Notes: generated from the sequence alone by a model not told the origin. A DNA stretch of 64,000 nt from Candidatus Saccharibacteria bacterium UBA2018 (GCA_002335175.1 DDCA01000001.1:248001-312000), one strand, 5' to 3'. Positions 44,305 to 54,217 are shown, numbered from the stretch's first letter. Made by a program: numbers and translations.

Positions 44305-45122
44305 TTACTTCCCTCCGCCCGCCTGTAGGCCTCTAGCCAGGCAAGTTCAACTGCATGAATAACCGTTGGGATAAGCTGGCGGGTAGTTTGACGGGCGAGG
44401 ATTCGAGTCCAGCCACTACGCTTAAAACGATCGTACATTCCCAGGCTGTCAATTGCATGAATCATATCTATATAAATAGCCTGAAACCCACGTGTGGCAA
44501 GTTCGGCCACATCTTCGGCATTGGCAGCCGCGTCTTTAAACTGCAGTGGCTTTGCTGTCGTCGCAACGCCGGCTTCAAACAGGGTATGAGTCGTCATAAC
44601 TCCTTTGGCACCCCAATATTTCCAGTTATTACGGACGAACTGCCGCCCGGACCCGTGCCCACTCATCATCACTTTGCCCCGAAAGTTCTGGCGCTCCTCT
44701 TCCTCACGCTTAAGCTCTTTCACCTGAGTATCGAACGGCTCATGATGTGCTGGCGTTAAGCCATCGGTGACAGCATGGGCTAGCCAAGCTGCCTCAAAAG
44801 AAGCACGAACTGTGTCTCTCTTCTTTAAGGCACTTGATAGATTACTGCTATGTTGCTCAATAGTCATGAGGAGCGGATCGCCGGGCTCAATATTGTCTGG
44901 GTCGATAAAGTGCCGTGGCTGTTCATTTTCGCGAGTCTTTAGCTTAATTGCATCTGGCCCCCGTGCGCCTTCAAAATGAAGAATGTCAGTAATTGACGGG
45001 AATGGCAATTGTTCACTCAGGTGTTTCGACAAGTGCCGCCTGGCAACGCGATCAATCTTCTGGTGGGTCCCTATTACTCTTCCAGTCCGTTTTTGACGCG
45101 GAATCGGTCCAAAAGCGTACAT
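44301..45122 (-). CDS. Conserved-looking protein, possible zinc phospholipase C/nuclease fold
   Basis: The 273-residue protein is not clearly assignable. The segment AWLAHAVTDGLTPAHHEPFD has an H-x3-D-x6-HH pattern. That pattern resembles the metal-binding helix of zinc-dependent phospholipase C or S1/P1 nucleases. RRHLSKHLSEQLPFPSITDILHFEGARGPDAI at the N-terminus adds more His. There is no signal peptide, which is unusual for that class, so the resemblance may be superficial. The start follows two strong hairpins, and the gene is coupled to rsmD by a 4-nt overlap. Confidence 0.6.
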   Translation of the reverse strand: MYAFGPIPRQKRTGRVIGTHQKIDRVARRHLSKHLSEQLPFPSITDILHFEGARGPDAIKLKTRENEQPRHFIDPDNIEPGDPLLMTIEQHSSNLSSALKKRDTVRASFEAAWLAHAVTDGLTPAHHEPFDTQVKELKREEEERQNFRGKVMMSGHGSGRQFVRNNWKYWGAKGVMTTHTLFEAGVATTAKPLQFKDAAANAEDVAELATRGFQAIYIDMIHAIDSLGMYDRFKRSGWTRILARQTTRQLIPTVIHAVELAWLEAYRRAEGSK

Positions 45123-45133
45123 AACGGCTACGC

Positions 45134-45191
45134 CTCATGAAGGAAACCAAGGTTTCCTTCATCGCGCGGTGGGACGGAGTAAATCCGTCCG
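45134..45191. repeat. Two intergenic hairpins between recG and the 44301 gene
   Basis: ATGAAGGAAACC and GGTTTCCTTCAT form a perfect 12-bp stem with a 2-nt loop (about 45136-45161). Next to it, GGACGGA and TCCGTCC form a 7-bp stem (about 45174-45192). Neither has a T-run on the minus strand. They may be an RNA-processing or regulatory leader for the 44301 gene. Confidence 0.55.
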
Positions 45192-45231
45192 GACCGGCTG
45201 TTTCCTTCCTTAAACACTCTTAATATCATAA

Positions 45232-47265
45232 TCAGTTCAGTGTTGTTAAACGCTGATATTTTTCAACGTGGGCTGCTAACTGTTTGTATTGTAGCAAACT
45301 GGCACCACTCGATACGAAAGCCTGGGCGGCCTTTTGTGCCCGCGCTATCAACTTCGTGTCACCAAGCGTCGCTACCTGTAGGTTGAGTGCACCATGTTGA
45401 GCCCGGCCATAAATTTCGCCTGGACCACGGAGTTTCAGGTCGACTTCCGCAAGATAGAACCCATCGTTTGACTTTTCGATTTCGCGAAGGCGCTGAGACG
45501 GCTTTGCCGTGTCGCTTGTCAACAAGTAACAAAAGCTCTGTAACTCGGAACGCCCTACCCGTCCTCGTAACTGGTGTAGCTGGCTCAGGCCGTACTGCTC
45601 GGCATCTTCAATTAGCATGACAGTGGCATTTGGTACGTCGACGCCAACTTCAACCACCGTAGTACTAACGAGTATGTCGTACTGACTGTCTTTGAATTTC
45701 TGCATTACTTCGTCTTTTTCGGATGGCTTCATACGGCCATGGAGCAGACCGATACGTCTATGGCCGAAGACTGAATTTTGTAGTTTTTTGTATTCAGCCT
45801 GAACGCTTTTTGCCTCATTCTGCGGATTGTCATCAATCAGTCGGCAAATGACATACGCCTGTCTGCCTTTTCCAATTTCGACATCTATAGTTGAATAGAG
45901 CTGCTTTCGGCTTACCGGCGATACGATTTTTGTAATAATCGGTTTGCGGTTCTTTGGCTTAGTAGTAATGATGGAGACATCGAGCTCACCATAGAGCGTC
46001 AATGCAAGACTGCGCGGAATCGGCGTTGCTGTCATGGCAAGCAGGTGTGGCATCCGTTTCCCTTTCTGCAAAAGCGCTTGACGCTGGGCAACACCAAAAC
46101 GGTGCTGCTCGTCTATCACTACCAATCCCAGTTGACGGAACTGCACCGGCGCCTCCAGCAAGGCATGGGTACCGACAAGAACATCAACCTTTCCGTCCTT
46201 TAGCTCAGCCAAGAGTGGCTGGCGAGCTTTCGCCTTGACACTACCCGACAGCAAGGCAACAGAGACACCAAGCGGCTCAAGCAAGTCAGCCAGGGTTCGG
46301 GCGTGTTGAGCAGCTAAAATTTCGGTTGGAGCAAGAATTGCCGTTTGAAAACTATGCGATGCTGCTTGGCGGGCGGCAATACCGGCCACAACTGTTTTTC
46401 CAGCTCCTACGTCGCCTTGCAGTAAACGATTCATCGGCATGTCTCTTCCTAGGTCCTGCAGGATATCCCACGCCGCCTGCCGCTGTCCCGGAGTTAAATC
46501 AAATGGCAATCGTGAAACAAACGCTTTGACGGTTGGCTGTTCGAATGGAATTGGCTCAGCGGTAAGCCCTGCGTTAGCTCGTTTATTAAGCTGGGCAGCC
46601 AGCAAAAGTTCAAATAACTCTTCGAACGCCAGACGCTCGCGGGCCTTCTCGATATCGATAGTATTTTTCGGAAAATGTATTGCGAGGAGCGCATCCGATA
46701 ACGGCAACAGTTTTTCGCTTTTCACTATGCTCTCCGGCAAAGTGTCTGGCAGCATCGACATGAGCGGCCGCAGTTCAGCCAAAATTTTCCGTACCAGCTG
46801 GCTCTTTAATCCTTTTACCGCGCGGTAAACGGGTAGCAGCCGGTCGGTTTGGACGGGCATGTCACTTACTTTTTCTGCACTCGGGTTTGTCAGTTGGTAC
46901 TTGTTATAGTTAAATTCAAATTCACCTGAAAAGAAAAATTCCTGGGACGAGTCTTTTAATTGAACTGTCCGGTAGGCCTGATTGAACCAGACAGCCTGCA
47001 ATTTACCCGTACCGTCGACCAACGTTGCCGTTGTCAGCCTCATGCCACGCCGAACATTTTTAGTCGTGATCGATTCGCACCTCGCCCGAATTGTCCGCTT
47101 GCCGGGAGAAATATCTGCAATCGGTGTGATACTTGAGAAGTCTTCGTGTTTTCGTGGCAAAAAGTAGATTAAATCACCCACCGTGTGCAGACCGCTTAAG
47201 CGGAATTGTTCTGCCGTTTTATCGCCAACGCCCTTGACCGCACTCAGTCGGGTAGTAAGGTTCAT
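45232..47265 (-). CDS. recG: ATP-dependent DNA helicase RecG
   Basis: RecG remodels stalled replication forks and Holliday junctions. The 677-residue protein has the N-terminal wedge/OB domain (GVGDKTAEQFRLSGLHTVGDLIYFLPRKHED), Walker A GDVGAGKTVVAG, the DExH-type box VIDEQHRFGV and TATPIPRSLALTLYGE. The C-terminal helicase motifs are STTVVEVGVDVPNATVMLIEDAEQYGLSQLHQLRGRVGR. Length is close to E. coli (693). It lies 9 nt after the HAD gene and is probably co-transcribed. Confidence 0.97.
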   Translation of the reverse strand: MNLTTRLSAVKGVGDKTAEQFRLSGLHTVGDLIYFLPRKHEDFSSITPIADISPGKRTIRARCESITTKNVRRGMRLTTATLVDGTGKLQAVWFNQAYRTVQLKDSSQEFFFSGEFEFNYNKYQLTNPSAEKVSDMPVQTDRLLPVYRAVKGLKSQLVRKILAELRPLMSMLPDTLPESIVKSEKLLPLSDALLAIHFPKNTIDIEKARERLAFEELFELLLAAQLNKRANAGLTAEPIPFEQPTVKAFVSRLPFDLTPGQRQAAWDILQDLGRDMPMNRLLQGDVGAGKTVVAGIAARQAASHSFQTAILAPTEILAAQHARTLADLLEPLGVSVALLSGSVKAKARQPLLAELKDGKVDVLVGTHALLEAPVQFRQLGLVVIDEQHRFGVAQRQALLQKGKRMPHLLAMTATPIPRSLALTLYGELDVSIITTKPKNRKPIITKIVSPVSRKQLYSTIDVEIGKGRQAYVICRLIDDNPQNEAKSVQAEYKKLQNSVFGHRRIGLLHGRMKPSEKDEVMQKFKDSQYDILVSTTVVEVGVDVPNATVMLIEDAEQYGLSQLHQLRGRVGRSELQSFCYLLTSDTAKPSQRLREIEKSNDGFYLAEVDLKLRGPGEIYGRAQHGALNLQVATLGDTKLIARAQKAAQAFVSSGASLLQYKQLAAHVEKYQRLTTLN

Positions 47266-47274
47266 ATCACGCCA

Positions 47275-48030
47275 TTATGAGACGCCAAGAATACCGCGGA
47301 TAACAAGAGCAGTGTCCTCCCAGCCTTCTACTTCTATACAATCAACGCCCATAGCTTTGACCGGATAATCATTGCCTCCCTCCATCAGCTTATCGCCAAC
47401 GAAAAGAATTTCATCCTTATCTATGTCAATCGCCTCGATTAACTTATGCATTCCGTACGCTTTGTCGATTCCAATCCGCGTAATGTCAATGCTAGTACTG
47501 CCTCCGAGACGCACTTCCAAATCAGGCAGGAGCTCAGCCACCTTCTGGCGGAGCATCTTTTTTGCCTCATCGTTTTTTTCAGCCCAAGCATATTTCTTCT
47601 CAGGGGAAGCTTTTTGGCCGAGTGCAGAATAGGTTACCTGACTGCCACGATCTTCAATAATATCGCCATCCGGCTTCTCTTCCCAAAGACCAACTTCTTT
47701 TGCACACTTCTCAAGTGTTGAGATTATTTTTTTCTTCTGTTCTTCGGTTAGGTCTTCGGCGTATTGGAGCGCCCACTTTTCGCCAAGTTCGTCGTACCGG
47801 TAATAGCGGGTGCCGCAGGTTGGCATGAGATGAAGCTTATTCAGGCTATGGGCCGGTGCCTCCAAACGGTCAACAACCTGTTTTTTAAACTGTTCAAACT
47901 TCCCTCCCGAAATAATGCATACGTCGTAATGAGTAAGCAAATCGGTAAGCAGCTCACTCATTTCATCGGTTATAGGTGATTTGGTAATGGCAAGCGTGTC
48001 GTCTAGGTCAAAAGCAATTATTTTCTTCAT
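47275..48030 (-). CDS. HAD-superfamily phosphatase, phosphomannomutase-like
   Basis: The 251-residue protein has HAD motif I (AFDLDDTLAITK, nucleophile D and acid/base D), motif II Ser (CIISGGKFEQF) and the cap region GGSTSIDITRIGIDKAYGM. Motif IV is FVGDKLMEGGNDYPV. The GDKxxxGGND pattern and the I-D-K-A-Y-G-M element resemble eukaryotic-type phosphomannomutases (HAD-IIB), which interconvert mannose phosphates. A sugar-phosphate phosphatase is an alternative. The ATG lies 7 nt after a TACAAT (48038-48043). Confidence 0.8.
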   Translation of the reverse strand: MKKIIAFDLDDTLAITKSPITDEMSELLTDLLTHYDVCIISGGKFEQFKKQVVDRLEAPAHSLNKLHLMPTCGTRYYRYDELGEKWALQYAEDLTEEQKKKIISTLEKCAKEVGLWEEKPDGDIIEDRGSQVTYSALGQKASPEKKYAWAEKNDEAKKMLRQKVAELLPDLEVRLGGSTSIDITRIGIDKAYGMHKLIEAIDIDKDEILFVGDKLMEGGNDYPVKAMGVDCIEVEGWEDTALVIRGILGVS

Positions 48031-48049
48031 ATTACCTATTGTAACAAGC

Positions 48050-49258
48050 CTATCGAACTAGAACGAAGCTGTTCTTGCCTTTTTTTACGAGACTTGGAGC
48101 CGTTACGTCACGGGATTCAAATACTTTTTCACCATTAATACTCACGGCTCCGCTCTCGAGTAAGCGCCGGGCTTCGCCAAGACTGCTCGCTCCACCGGAA
48201 TTTACTAAAATATCAACAAGAGACCCGGCCTGCGCGGTGGGAATTTCAGCTGCCAGCATAGTTCGCTCATTCTCGCTCAGACTACTAACGGGGTTTCCTC
48301 CAAAGAGTGTAGCCGTTACTTTTTGAGCCGCCTCTGCTCTTTCGGCACCATGGACAAGTCTTGTAACTTCATATGCCAGAATTCGCTGCGCCTCTCGGCT
48401 TTGCGGCTGGGAGGCTGTTTTCTCCGCAAGACCCTGGATTTGCTCTTGGGAAAGCAGGGTGTAAACTTTTAGATAATCGACCGCACTTTCGTCGTCGACA
48501 TTCAGCCAAAACTGGTAGAACTGGTACACCGACGTTTTATTTTCGTCGAGCCAAACGGCGCCGGCTTCGGATTTGCCAAACTTCACACCGGTTTGCTTGT
48601 TAACAATTAGGGGCGTAGTCCAAACATGGGCTTCCTTGCCTTCAAGACGGCGGATTAACTGTACTCCGGTAATAGAATTACCCCACTGGTCGGCGCCGGC
48701 GACTTGCAGAGTGGCGCCTTTTTCGCGGAATAGATGCAAAAAGTCATAGCCCTGGATGAGAGAGTAGCTAAATTCAGCATAGCTAATGCCTCCGCCGCCT
48801 TCACCGATGCGGTTCTTAATGAAGTCCCTGTCAAGCATTTGGGTCATCGATGCATGCTTGCCGATCTCACGTAGAAAATCAAGGTAGCTGATGTTTTTGA
48901 ACCAATCGTAATTGTCTACAATTTCAAACGGCTGTCCATCGAATATTCTTTTGTACTGCTCGGCAAGCGCTGCTTTGTTATGTGCCACTTCATCTATTGT
49001 TTTAAGCTCGCGTTCCTGCTTTTTCCCATCAGGGTCGCCAATCATACCGGTAGCTCCGCCAACAAGCAGAATTGCCGTGTGCCCATGCTCAATAAAGTGG
49101 CGAATCATCATAGCCGGAGCAAGATGCCCGACGGTCATACTGTCAGCAGAAGGATCGACTCCCCAATAAAACGTTCGTGGTTCATTAATATCGTCGGTTT
49201 GGGGCAATGTCGTCTGATTAACGAAGCCTCGCCACTGCAGTTCTTCAGAGAGTGTCAT
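48050..49258 (-). CDS. tyrS: Tyrosyl-tRNA synthetase
   Basis: TyrRS charges tRNA-Tyr. The 402-residue class I enzyme has the HIGH-type TVGHLAPAMMIRHF, the tyrosine/tRNA region GADQWGNSITGVQLIRR and the KMSKS-type KFGKS (VKFGKSEAGAVW). A C-terminal S4 RNA-binding domain is present (GGASSLGEARRLLESGAVSINGEKV). The ATG lies 9 nt after TATACT (49268-49273). It is divergent from the penicillin-binding protein gene. Confidence 0.96.
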   Translation of the reverse strand: MTLSEELQWRGFVNQTTLPQTDDINEPRTFYWGVDPSADSMTVGHLAPAMMIRHFIEHGHTAILLVGGATGMIGDPDGKKQERELKTIDEVAHNKAALAEQYKRIFDGQPFEIVDNYDWFKNISYLDFLREIGKHASMTQMLDRDFIKNRIGEGGGGISYAEFSYSLIQGYDFLHLFREKGATLQVAGADQWGNSITGVQLIRRLEGKEAHVWTTPLIVNKQTGVKFGKSEAGAVWLDENKTSVYQFYQFWLNVDDESAVDYLKVYTLLSQEQIQGLAEKTASQPQSREAQRILAYEVTRLVHGAERAEAAQKVTATLFGGNPVSSLSENERTMLAAEIPTAQAGSLVDILVNSGGASSLGEARRLLESGAVSINGEKVFESRDVTAPSLVKKGKNSFVLVR

Positions 49259-49349
49259 ATAGGTATAAGTATAGCAAAATAATAACCATAACTATTGCGC
49301 CGCAGTGTTATAATGGAACCTACTAGTAGAGCATGAGGGACAAACAGTA

Positions 49350-51998
49350 GTGACAAAACGACCAAATCGCCGCATGAATGTATATTCTAACCTGTCGCGT
49401 GCCCGTAAAACCAAGAAGGACCGCTTGGCGCGTCGAAAAGCCGAATACCTGGCAAGCTTGCCGAAGCACCCGATCAAACGTGCCCTGTACCGGTTGCACC
49501 CTAAACGCATGGCCGGCTTTTGGTTTAGCCGTAAAGGAGCAATGTTAACACTTAAGGTGTTAGGTGTCGGCGTTCTACTCTCTGTCCTACTCGTTGGCGG
49601 CCTATTCGCCTACTACCGAAAAGATATCGATCAAATTCGGCCAAGTGAACTGGCTAAGCGTGTTCAGACCACCGTTACTCGCTATTATGACCGCAATGAC
49701 AAGTTGCTCTGGGAAGATAAAGGCGATGGTAATTACAAACTTGTTGTGAATGGCAATGAGATTGCGAAGAAAATGAAGCAAGCCACCATTGCGATTGAAG
49801 ACAAAGACTTTTATAGCCATCAGGGCGTCAGCCCAACCGGTTTACTCCGGGCAGCTATTAACAACACCCAGGGAGATTCGACCCAAGGCGGCTCAACTTT
49901 AACCCAGCAACTCGTCAAGCAGGTATTCTTTGCCGACGAGGCGAGCAACCGAGGCCTGAGCGGCATCCCGCGAAAAATCAAGGAAGTTATTTTGGCTATC
50001 GAAGTTGAGCGAATGTATAACAAAGAACAAATCCTTGACCTTTATCTGAATGAATCCCCTTATGGAGGCCGCCGTAATGGCGTTGAGTCAGCGGCACAAA
50101 CCTATTTTGGCGTTCATGCGAAAGACCTGACCCTTGCCCAGTCGGCCCTCCTTGCTGCCATACCAAACCAGCCCGGTCTTTATGATCCATACAACGAAGC
50201 CGGTAACGGTGCGCTCATTGCTCGCCAGCATAGGGTACTCGACAATATGGCAGACCAGCGGTTTATTACGCAGGCTCAGGCCGATGAAGCTAAGAAGGTA
50301 CCAATACTCGACACCATTAAGCGCGAAGGCAATCAATACACCGGCATAAAGGCACCTCACTTTGTCCAAATGGTACGCAGTGAACTCGAACAGAAACTTG
50401 GAAAAGCGACCGTAGGTCGGGGTGGTCTGGTGGTCAAGACGACACTTGATATCCGAATTCAGAAAAAACTCGAGAGCAAAATGAGCGATATGTTTACCGG
50501 CGCAAATGGCATGACATGTTTTGGCCTGGTTTGCTCTAGCTATGCCGGGTTTAGTAATGGAGCCGGCACTATTGAGGATGTAAAGACTGGTCAGATTATT
50601 GCCATGATAGGAAGCCGTAGCTTTACTTATCCAGGATATGGACAAGATAACGCTGCGACAGCATTTATCCAGCCCGGGTCATCGATAAAGCCCCTGGTGT
50701 ACGCTGAACTGTTCCAGAATAAAGGCGCCGAGAATATCAATTTTGGCAGCGGATCCGTTTTGTCGGATACTCGTATTACTTTCCCGGGGTCACCGCCTTA
50801 CACACCTCGCAATGCCGACGGAGGCTTCAGGGGCAATATAACCATTCGAAAGAGCCTTGCCTTGTCTCGTAACATACCTGCCATCAAGGCAATGCAAATC
50901 AATGGGGTTGAACCTACGCTTAAGACAATCCGCGCTATGGGAAATAAGTTCTACTGCACCCAGGGTAATGAAAAGCAGGCAGGCTTAGGATCGGCCATTG
51001 GTGGCTGCGGTACGCGCATGATTGATCACACCAATGCGATAGCAACATTAGCACGCGGTGGCACCTATATGCCTACGAGTACTGTGTTAAAGGTTACAAA
51101 CAATAACGGCGAAACACTTGAAGAATATAAGGCCGAAAAGAAAAAGATCATCGATCCTCAATCGGCATACGTCGTAACCGACATTCTCGGCGACAGCCAG
51201 GCTCGCCTGGGGTTGTTCGGCCGCACAATTACTCCGACCCTTGATGCGGCAGGTATAAAAATGGCATTAAAGACGGGTACCTCTGACAAGAATCAACAGG
51301 CAAAGGATATTTGGACCGTTGGGTATACGCCTTCGATAGCCGGCACGATATGGCTTGGCAATCCTGACACGACCCCTCTAACCAACGGAAACTCCTCGAT
51401 CCCGGCACAGGTTCTTGATCCTGTAATGGCCTACGCTACGGAAGTTTACCAGCAAGACAAAAAGGCGAAGACGACCGACTGGTTCAGCCAGCCAAGCGGT
51501 GTCCAGCGTATTGGTAAGGAAGTGTATCCGTCTTGGTACAACAAGTCGAAGTCGCAGACGGGTGTCAAGATGACATTTGACCGCGTCTCCAAGAAGAAGG
51601 CAACCAGCTGTACACCAAGTGGTGCCAAGATTGAATTAACTGTCTTAAAGACCGTTGACCCTATTACAAAAGCTCCTGCTTACATTGCCCCTGATGGGTA
51701 TGATGCTACCGAGGAAGATTCCGTCCATAAATGTGGAGACAATACCCCCCAGATAGAAGGCATCACCGTCGTCGGTAATTCCATAACAGTGCTCGTGAAA
51801 AAGGGATCGTTCCCACTCAGCTCACTAGAGATTAAGGTCGGTGATGAATCGGTCGCAAGCATTAATGTCAGTTCAAATGGCACCTATTCAACAAACTACA
51901 ACTTCAAGAAGAAGTCAGTTGTAACAGCTATCTTACAAGACGAAGCCTACTATACAGACAGCGCCACGACTACCGGCGGCGAAGATCCGGGCCCGTAA
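49350..51998 (+). CDS. Class A penicillin-binding protein (PBP1A family)
   Basis: A bifunctional peptidoglycan synthase. The 882-residue protein has a basic cytoplasmic N-terminus and a membrane helix at about 65-88. The GT51 transglycosylase domain follows (catalytic Glu in AIEDKDF at 150, GGSTLTQQLVKQ, ERMYNKEQILDLYLN). The transpeptidase has SxxK at 444-447 (PGSSIKPL), SRN at 506-508 and KTG at 641-643. The C-terminus adds an Ig-like stretch and a Gly/Pro-rich end. The GTG start follows GAGGG at 10 nt; TATAAT at 49309-49314 is a probable -10. It ends 1 nt from a convergent gene. Confidence 0.95.
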   Translation: MTKRPNRRMNVYSNLSRARKTKKDRLARRKAEYLASLPKHPIKRALYRLHPKRMAGFWFSRKGAMLTLKVLGVGVLLSVLLVGGLFAYYRKDIDQIRPSELAKRVQTTVTRYYDRNDKLLWEDKGDGNYKLVVNGNEIAKKMKQATIAIEDKDFYSHQGVSPTGLLRAAINNTQGDSTQGGSTLTQQLVKQVFFADEASNRGLSGIPRKIKEVILAIEVERMYNKEQILDLYLNESPYGGRRNGVESAAQTYFGVHAKDLTLAQSALLAAIPNQPGLYDPYNEAGNGALIARQHRVLDNMADQRFITQAQADEAKKVPILDTIKREGNQYTGIKAPHFVQMVRSELEQKLGKATVGRGGLVVKTTLDIRIQKKLESKMSDMFTGANGMTCFGLVCSSYAGFSNGAGTIEDVKTGQIIAMIGSRSFTYPGYGQDNAATAFIQPGSSIKPLVYAELFQNKGAENINFGSGSVLSDTRITFPGSPPYTPRNADGGFRGNITIRKSLALSRNIPAIKAMQINGVEPTLKTIRAMGNKFYCTQGNEKQAGLGSAIGGCGTRMIDHTNAIATLARGGTYMPTSTVLKVTNNNGETLEEYKAEKKKIIDPQSAYVVTDILGDSQARLGLFGRTITPTLDAAGIKMALKTGTSDKNQQAKDIWTVGYTPSIAGTIWLGNPDTTPLTNGNSSIPAQVLDPVMAYATEVYQQDKKAKTTDWFSQPSGVQRIGKEVYPSWYNKSKSQTGVKMTFDRVSKKKATSCTPSGAKIELTVLKTVDPITKAPAYIAPDGYDATEEDSVHKCGDNTPQIEGITVVGNSITVLVKKGSFPLSSLEIKVGDESVASINVSSNGTYSTNYNFKKKSVVTAILQDEAYYTDSATTTGGEDPGP

Positions 51999-51999
51999 C

Positions 52000-52851
52000 C
52001 TATTGATTGTTTACTAGTTCTATCAGGCTGTCTTCTTTCGTGCTCCGCGGCCGCCGTTTCGCCTGCCTTCCCTTTGGCGTTTGAGTCTTTTGTGTGGAGC
52101 GCTGGCCAGTACGGCTGCTTGTCGGTGTATCCTTTGAGCCCGCAGCCGGACGCTCCGGTTTAACCAGTTTCGCAAACAGCATACGGCCGGCAGCTGTTTG
52201 AAGGCTACGAATAAATTCGATTTCGACATTTTTTCCAACTGCCGATGCAGCTTGGTCGACTACTACCATTGTGCCGTCTGCCAAATACCCGACGCCCTGA
52301 TGCGCGTCCTGGCCCTTTTGCGAGATCTGAATCGAAACCCTTTCACCAGGCAGAAAAGCCATTCGAAGGCTTTGGGCGAGTTCGTTAATATTCTGGACAA
52401 AAACGTTTTCAGCCCGTGCAACTTTATTGAGATTAAAATCAATCGTACAAATCGAACCGCCGTATTTTTTAGCAAGGTCAACCAGACGGCCATCGACTCC
52501 GCCTTCATCAAGCTTCCCGTCGTCCATAATTTCCACGCTTGTCGTTCCAAGTGCTTTTAGTTCGGCAACGACGTCCAACCCTCGTCGGGCTCTCGTCCGC
52601 TTATCACTGTCGGCGGTGTCCGCTAGATACTGCAACTCGGCCAGTACGCTCTTCGGTACGATAAGCCGGCTGCCAATAAACCCCGTTGCGGCGGCTGTTG
52701 CAATACGCCCATCCATTAATGCAGAAGTATCAACAAAGGTCGGTTTATGTTTTGTGAGCGGGCGATTATTCGAAATCCGCAGCGTTAAGTATTGGATTTG
52801 AATCGCAATAATTAGTAGTAATATGAGTAAAATATATTCCATAAATTCCAT
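52000..52851 (-). CDS. Membrane-anchored PIN/TRAM-domain protein (YacL-like)
   Basis: The 283-residue protein has one N-terminal membrane helix (YILLILLLIIAIQIQYL). A PIN nuclease-like domain follows with acidic residues in FVDTSALMDGRI, VVAELKALG and STICTID-like SICTIDFNLNKVA. A TRAM domain (GERVSIQISQKGQDAHQGVGYLADGTMVVVDQA) and a basic, low-complexity tail complete it. This matches Bacillus YacL, a putative RNase found beside radA; radA is also adjacent here, 9 nt upstream. Convergent with the PBP gene by 1 nt. Confidence 0.88.
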   Translation of the reverse strand: MEFMEYILLILLLIIAIQIQYLTLRISNNRPLTKHKPTFVDTSALMDGRIATAAATGFIGSRLIVPKSVLAELQYLADTADSDKRTRARRGLDVVAELKALGTTSVEIMDDGKLDEGGVDGRLVDLAKKYGGSICTIDFNLNKVARAENVFVQNINELAQSLRMAFLPGERVSIQISQKGQDAHQGVGYLADGTMVVVDQAASAVGKNVEIEFIRSLQTAAGRMLFAKLVKPERPAAGSKDTPTSSRTGQRSTQKTQTPKGRQAKRRPRSTKEDSLIELVNNQ

Positions 52852-52860
52852 TCGTTTAGG

Positions 52861-54207
52861 TTATTTTAAGTAATCAATCAGGGCTTGGCGCAGCGTTGTA
52901 ACCGGGGTTGATACTTCTTTCTTACTGCCAGCCGGTCCAATTGAGTGGCTAAATCCAAGTTTTTTAGCTTCTGCAACGCGGCGCGGTGCAGCGGTTACTG
53001 ACCGTACTTCGCCGCCAAGGCCAACTTCACCAAACACGACCGTTTTATCATCCAGCCGACGTTCAGCGGCTGCGCTGGCAATAGCCATGCATACCGCAAG
53101 GTCTGCTGCAGGATCCGATAATCTTAGTCCGCCAACAACGTTTATGAAGATGTCCTTGTCCGATAAATTTAACTTCGTGCGACGCTCTAACACCGCAATG
53201 AGGAGGTTGAGGCGGTTTAAGTCAAAGCCACTGGCGGTTCGTTTAGGATATCCAAAATTCGTCGGATTCACAAGCGCCTGAATTTCGACCAAGAGCGGCC
53301 GCGTCCCCTCCATCGTGGCAAGTACGACCGAACCGTCGGCGTTCTGCCGCTCAGCTAAAAGTGCCGCCGACGGGTTATCAACTACTTTTAGCCCGTCTTC
53401 GCCCATTTCAAATATCGCCGTTTCCGTTGTCGATCCATACCGATTCTTTGCAGCCCTGACAATCTTGAACCCACCATAACGGTCACCTTCGAATTGCAAC
53501 ACGACATCAACAAGGTGTTCCAACACTTTAGGGCCAGCGATACTTCCCTCTTTAGTGACATGTCCCACAAGTATCACAGCCGCTCCTGCCGTCTTGGCTG
53601 CTCGTATAATGACGTTGCTGCTATTGGTTATTTGGCTGACGGTACCAGGCGCACTAGTAATCTCGTTCAAGCTAAGCGTTTGGATTGAATCGATTATAAT
53701 GACCCGGTATGCCCCGGCCCTAATTGTAGCCGCAATATCATCGGCACTTGTACTGGCAATAAAATCAAGCTGTTCGTTCGTATCCGCCCCCAAGCGGACA
53801 GCACGTAATTTTACCTGGTGGGCGCTTTCTTCGCCGCTGATATATAACACAGGCTGCGATAATGCGACGTGCGACGCCACCTGAAGCAATAGAGTACTTT
53901 TTCCGATGCCAGGCTGGCCGGCTAGCAGCATTACTCCGCCTGGCAAGATGCCTCCTCCCAAAACATCGTCTAATTCATTAAGGCCGGTTGTTAATCGGAC
54001 TGATAGCTTTTCGTCTGTGATTGTTCCGATCGACTGCGGCTTAAGAACCGATCCGCTCCGAGCACTTTTTGCGACAGCCGAATTGCCGCCTTCGACGACT
54101 TCTTCGGTTAGCGTATTCCACTCACCGCAGTTGTCGCAACGTCCCGTCCACTTCGGGTAAACGCTTCCACAGTTATTACAGACGAATCTTGTTTTGGCTT
54201 TCGGCAT
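52861..54207 (-). CDS. radA: DNA repair protein RadA
   Basis: RadA is a RecA-like branch-migration helicase that helps process recombination intermediates. The 448-residue protein has a four-Cys zinc finger (FVCNNCGSVYPKWTGRCDNCGEWN), Walker A GQPGIGKSTLLLQ, Walker B IIIDSIQTL and the RadA-specific KNRYGST. A Lon-protease-like C-terminal domain follows (DKDIFINVVGGLRLSDPAADLAVCMAIASA, then FGEVGLGGEVRSV). It is followed by the YacL-like gene. Confidence 0.96.
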   Translation of the reverse strand: MPKAKTRFVCNNCGSVYPKWTGRCDNCGEWNTLTEEVVEGGNSAVAKSARSGSVLKPQSIGTITDEKLSVRLTTGLNELDDVLGGGILPGGVMLLAGQPGIGKSTLLLQVASHVALSQPVLYISGEESAHQVKLRAVRLGADTNEQLDFIASTSADDIAATIRAGAYRVIIIDSIQTLSLNEITSAPGTVSQITNSSNVIIRAAKTAGAAVILVGHVTKEGSIAGPKVLEHLVDVVLQFEGDRYGGFKIVRAAKNRYGSTTETAIFEMGEDGLKVVDNPSAALLAERQNADGSVVLATMEGTRPLLVEIQALVNPTNFGYPKRTASGFDLNRLNLLIAVLERRTKLNLSDKDIFINVVGGLRLSDPAADLAVCMAIASAAAERRLDDKTVVFGEVGLGGEVRSVTAAPRRVAEAKKLGFSHSIGPAGSKKEVSTPVTTLRQALIDYLK

Positions 54208-54217
54208 ATCTCCCCAA

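Noticed and set aside
49292..49510. 72-codon minus-strand frame over the PBP start
   Set aside because: It overlaps the tyrS/PBP divergent promoter region and the conserved PBP N-terminus; composition looks like a mirror frame.
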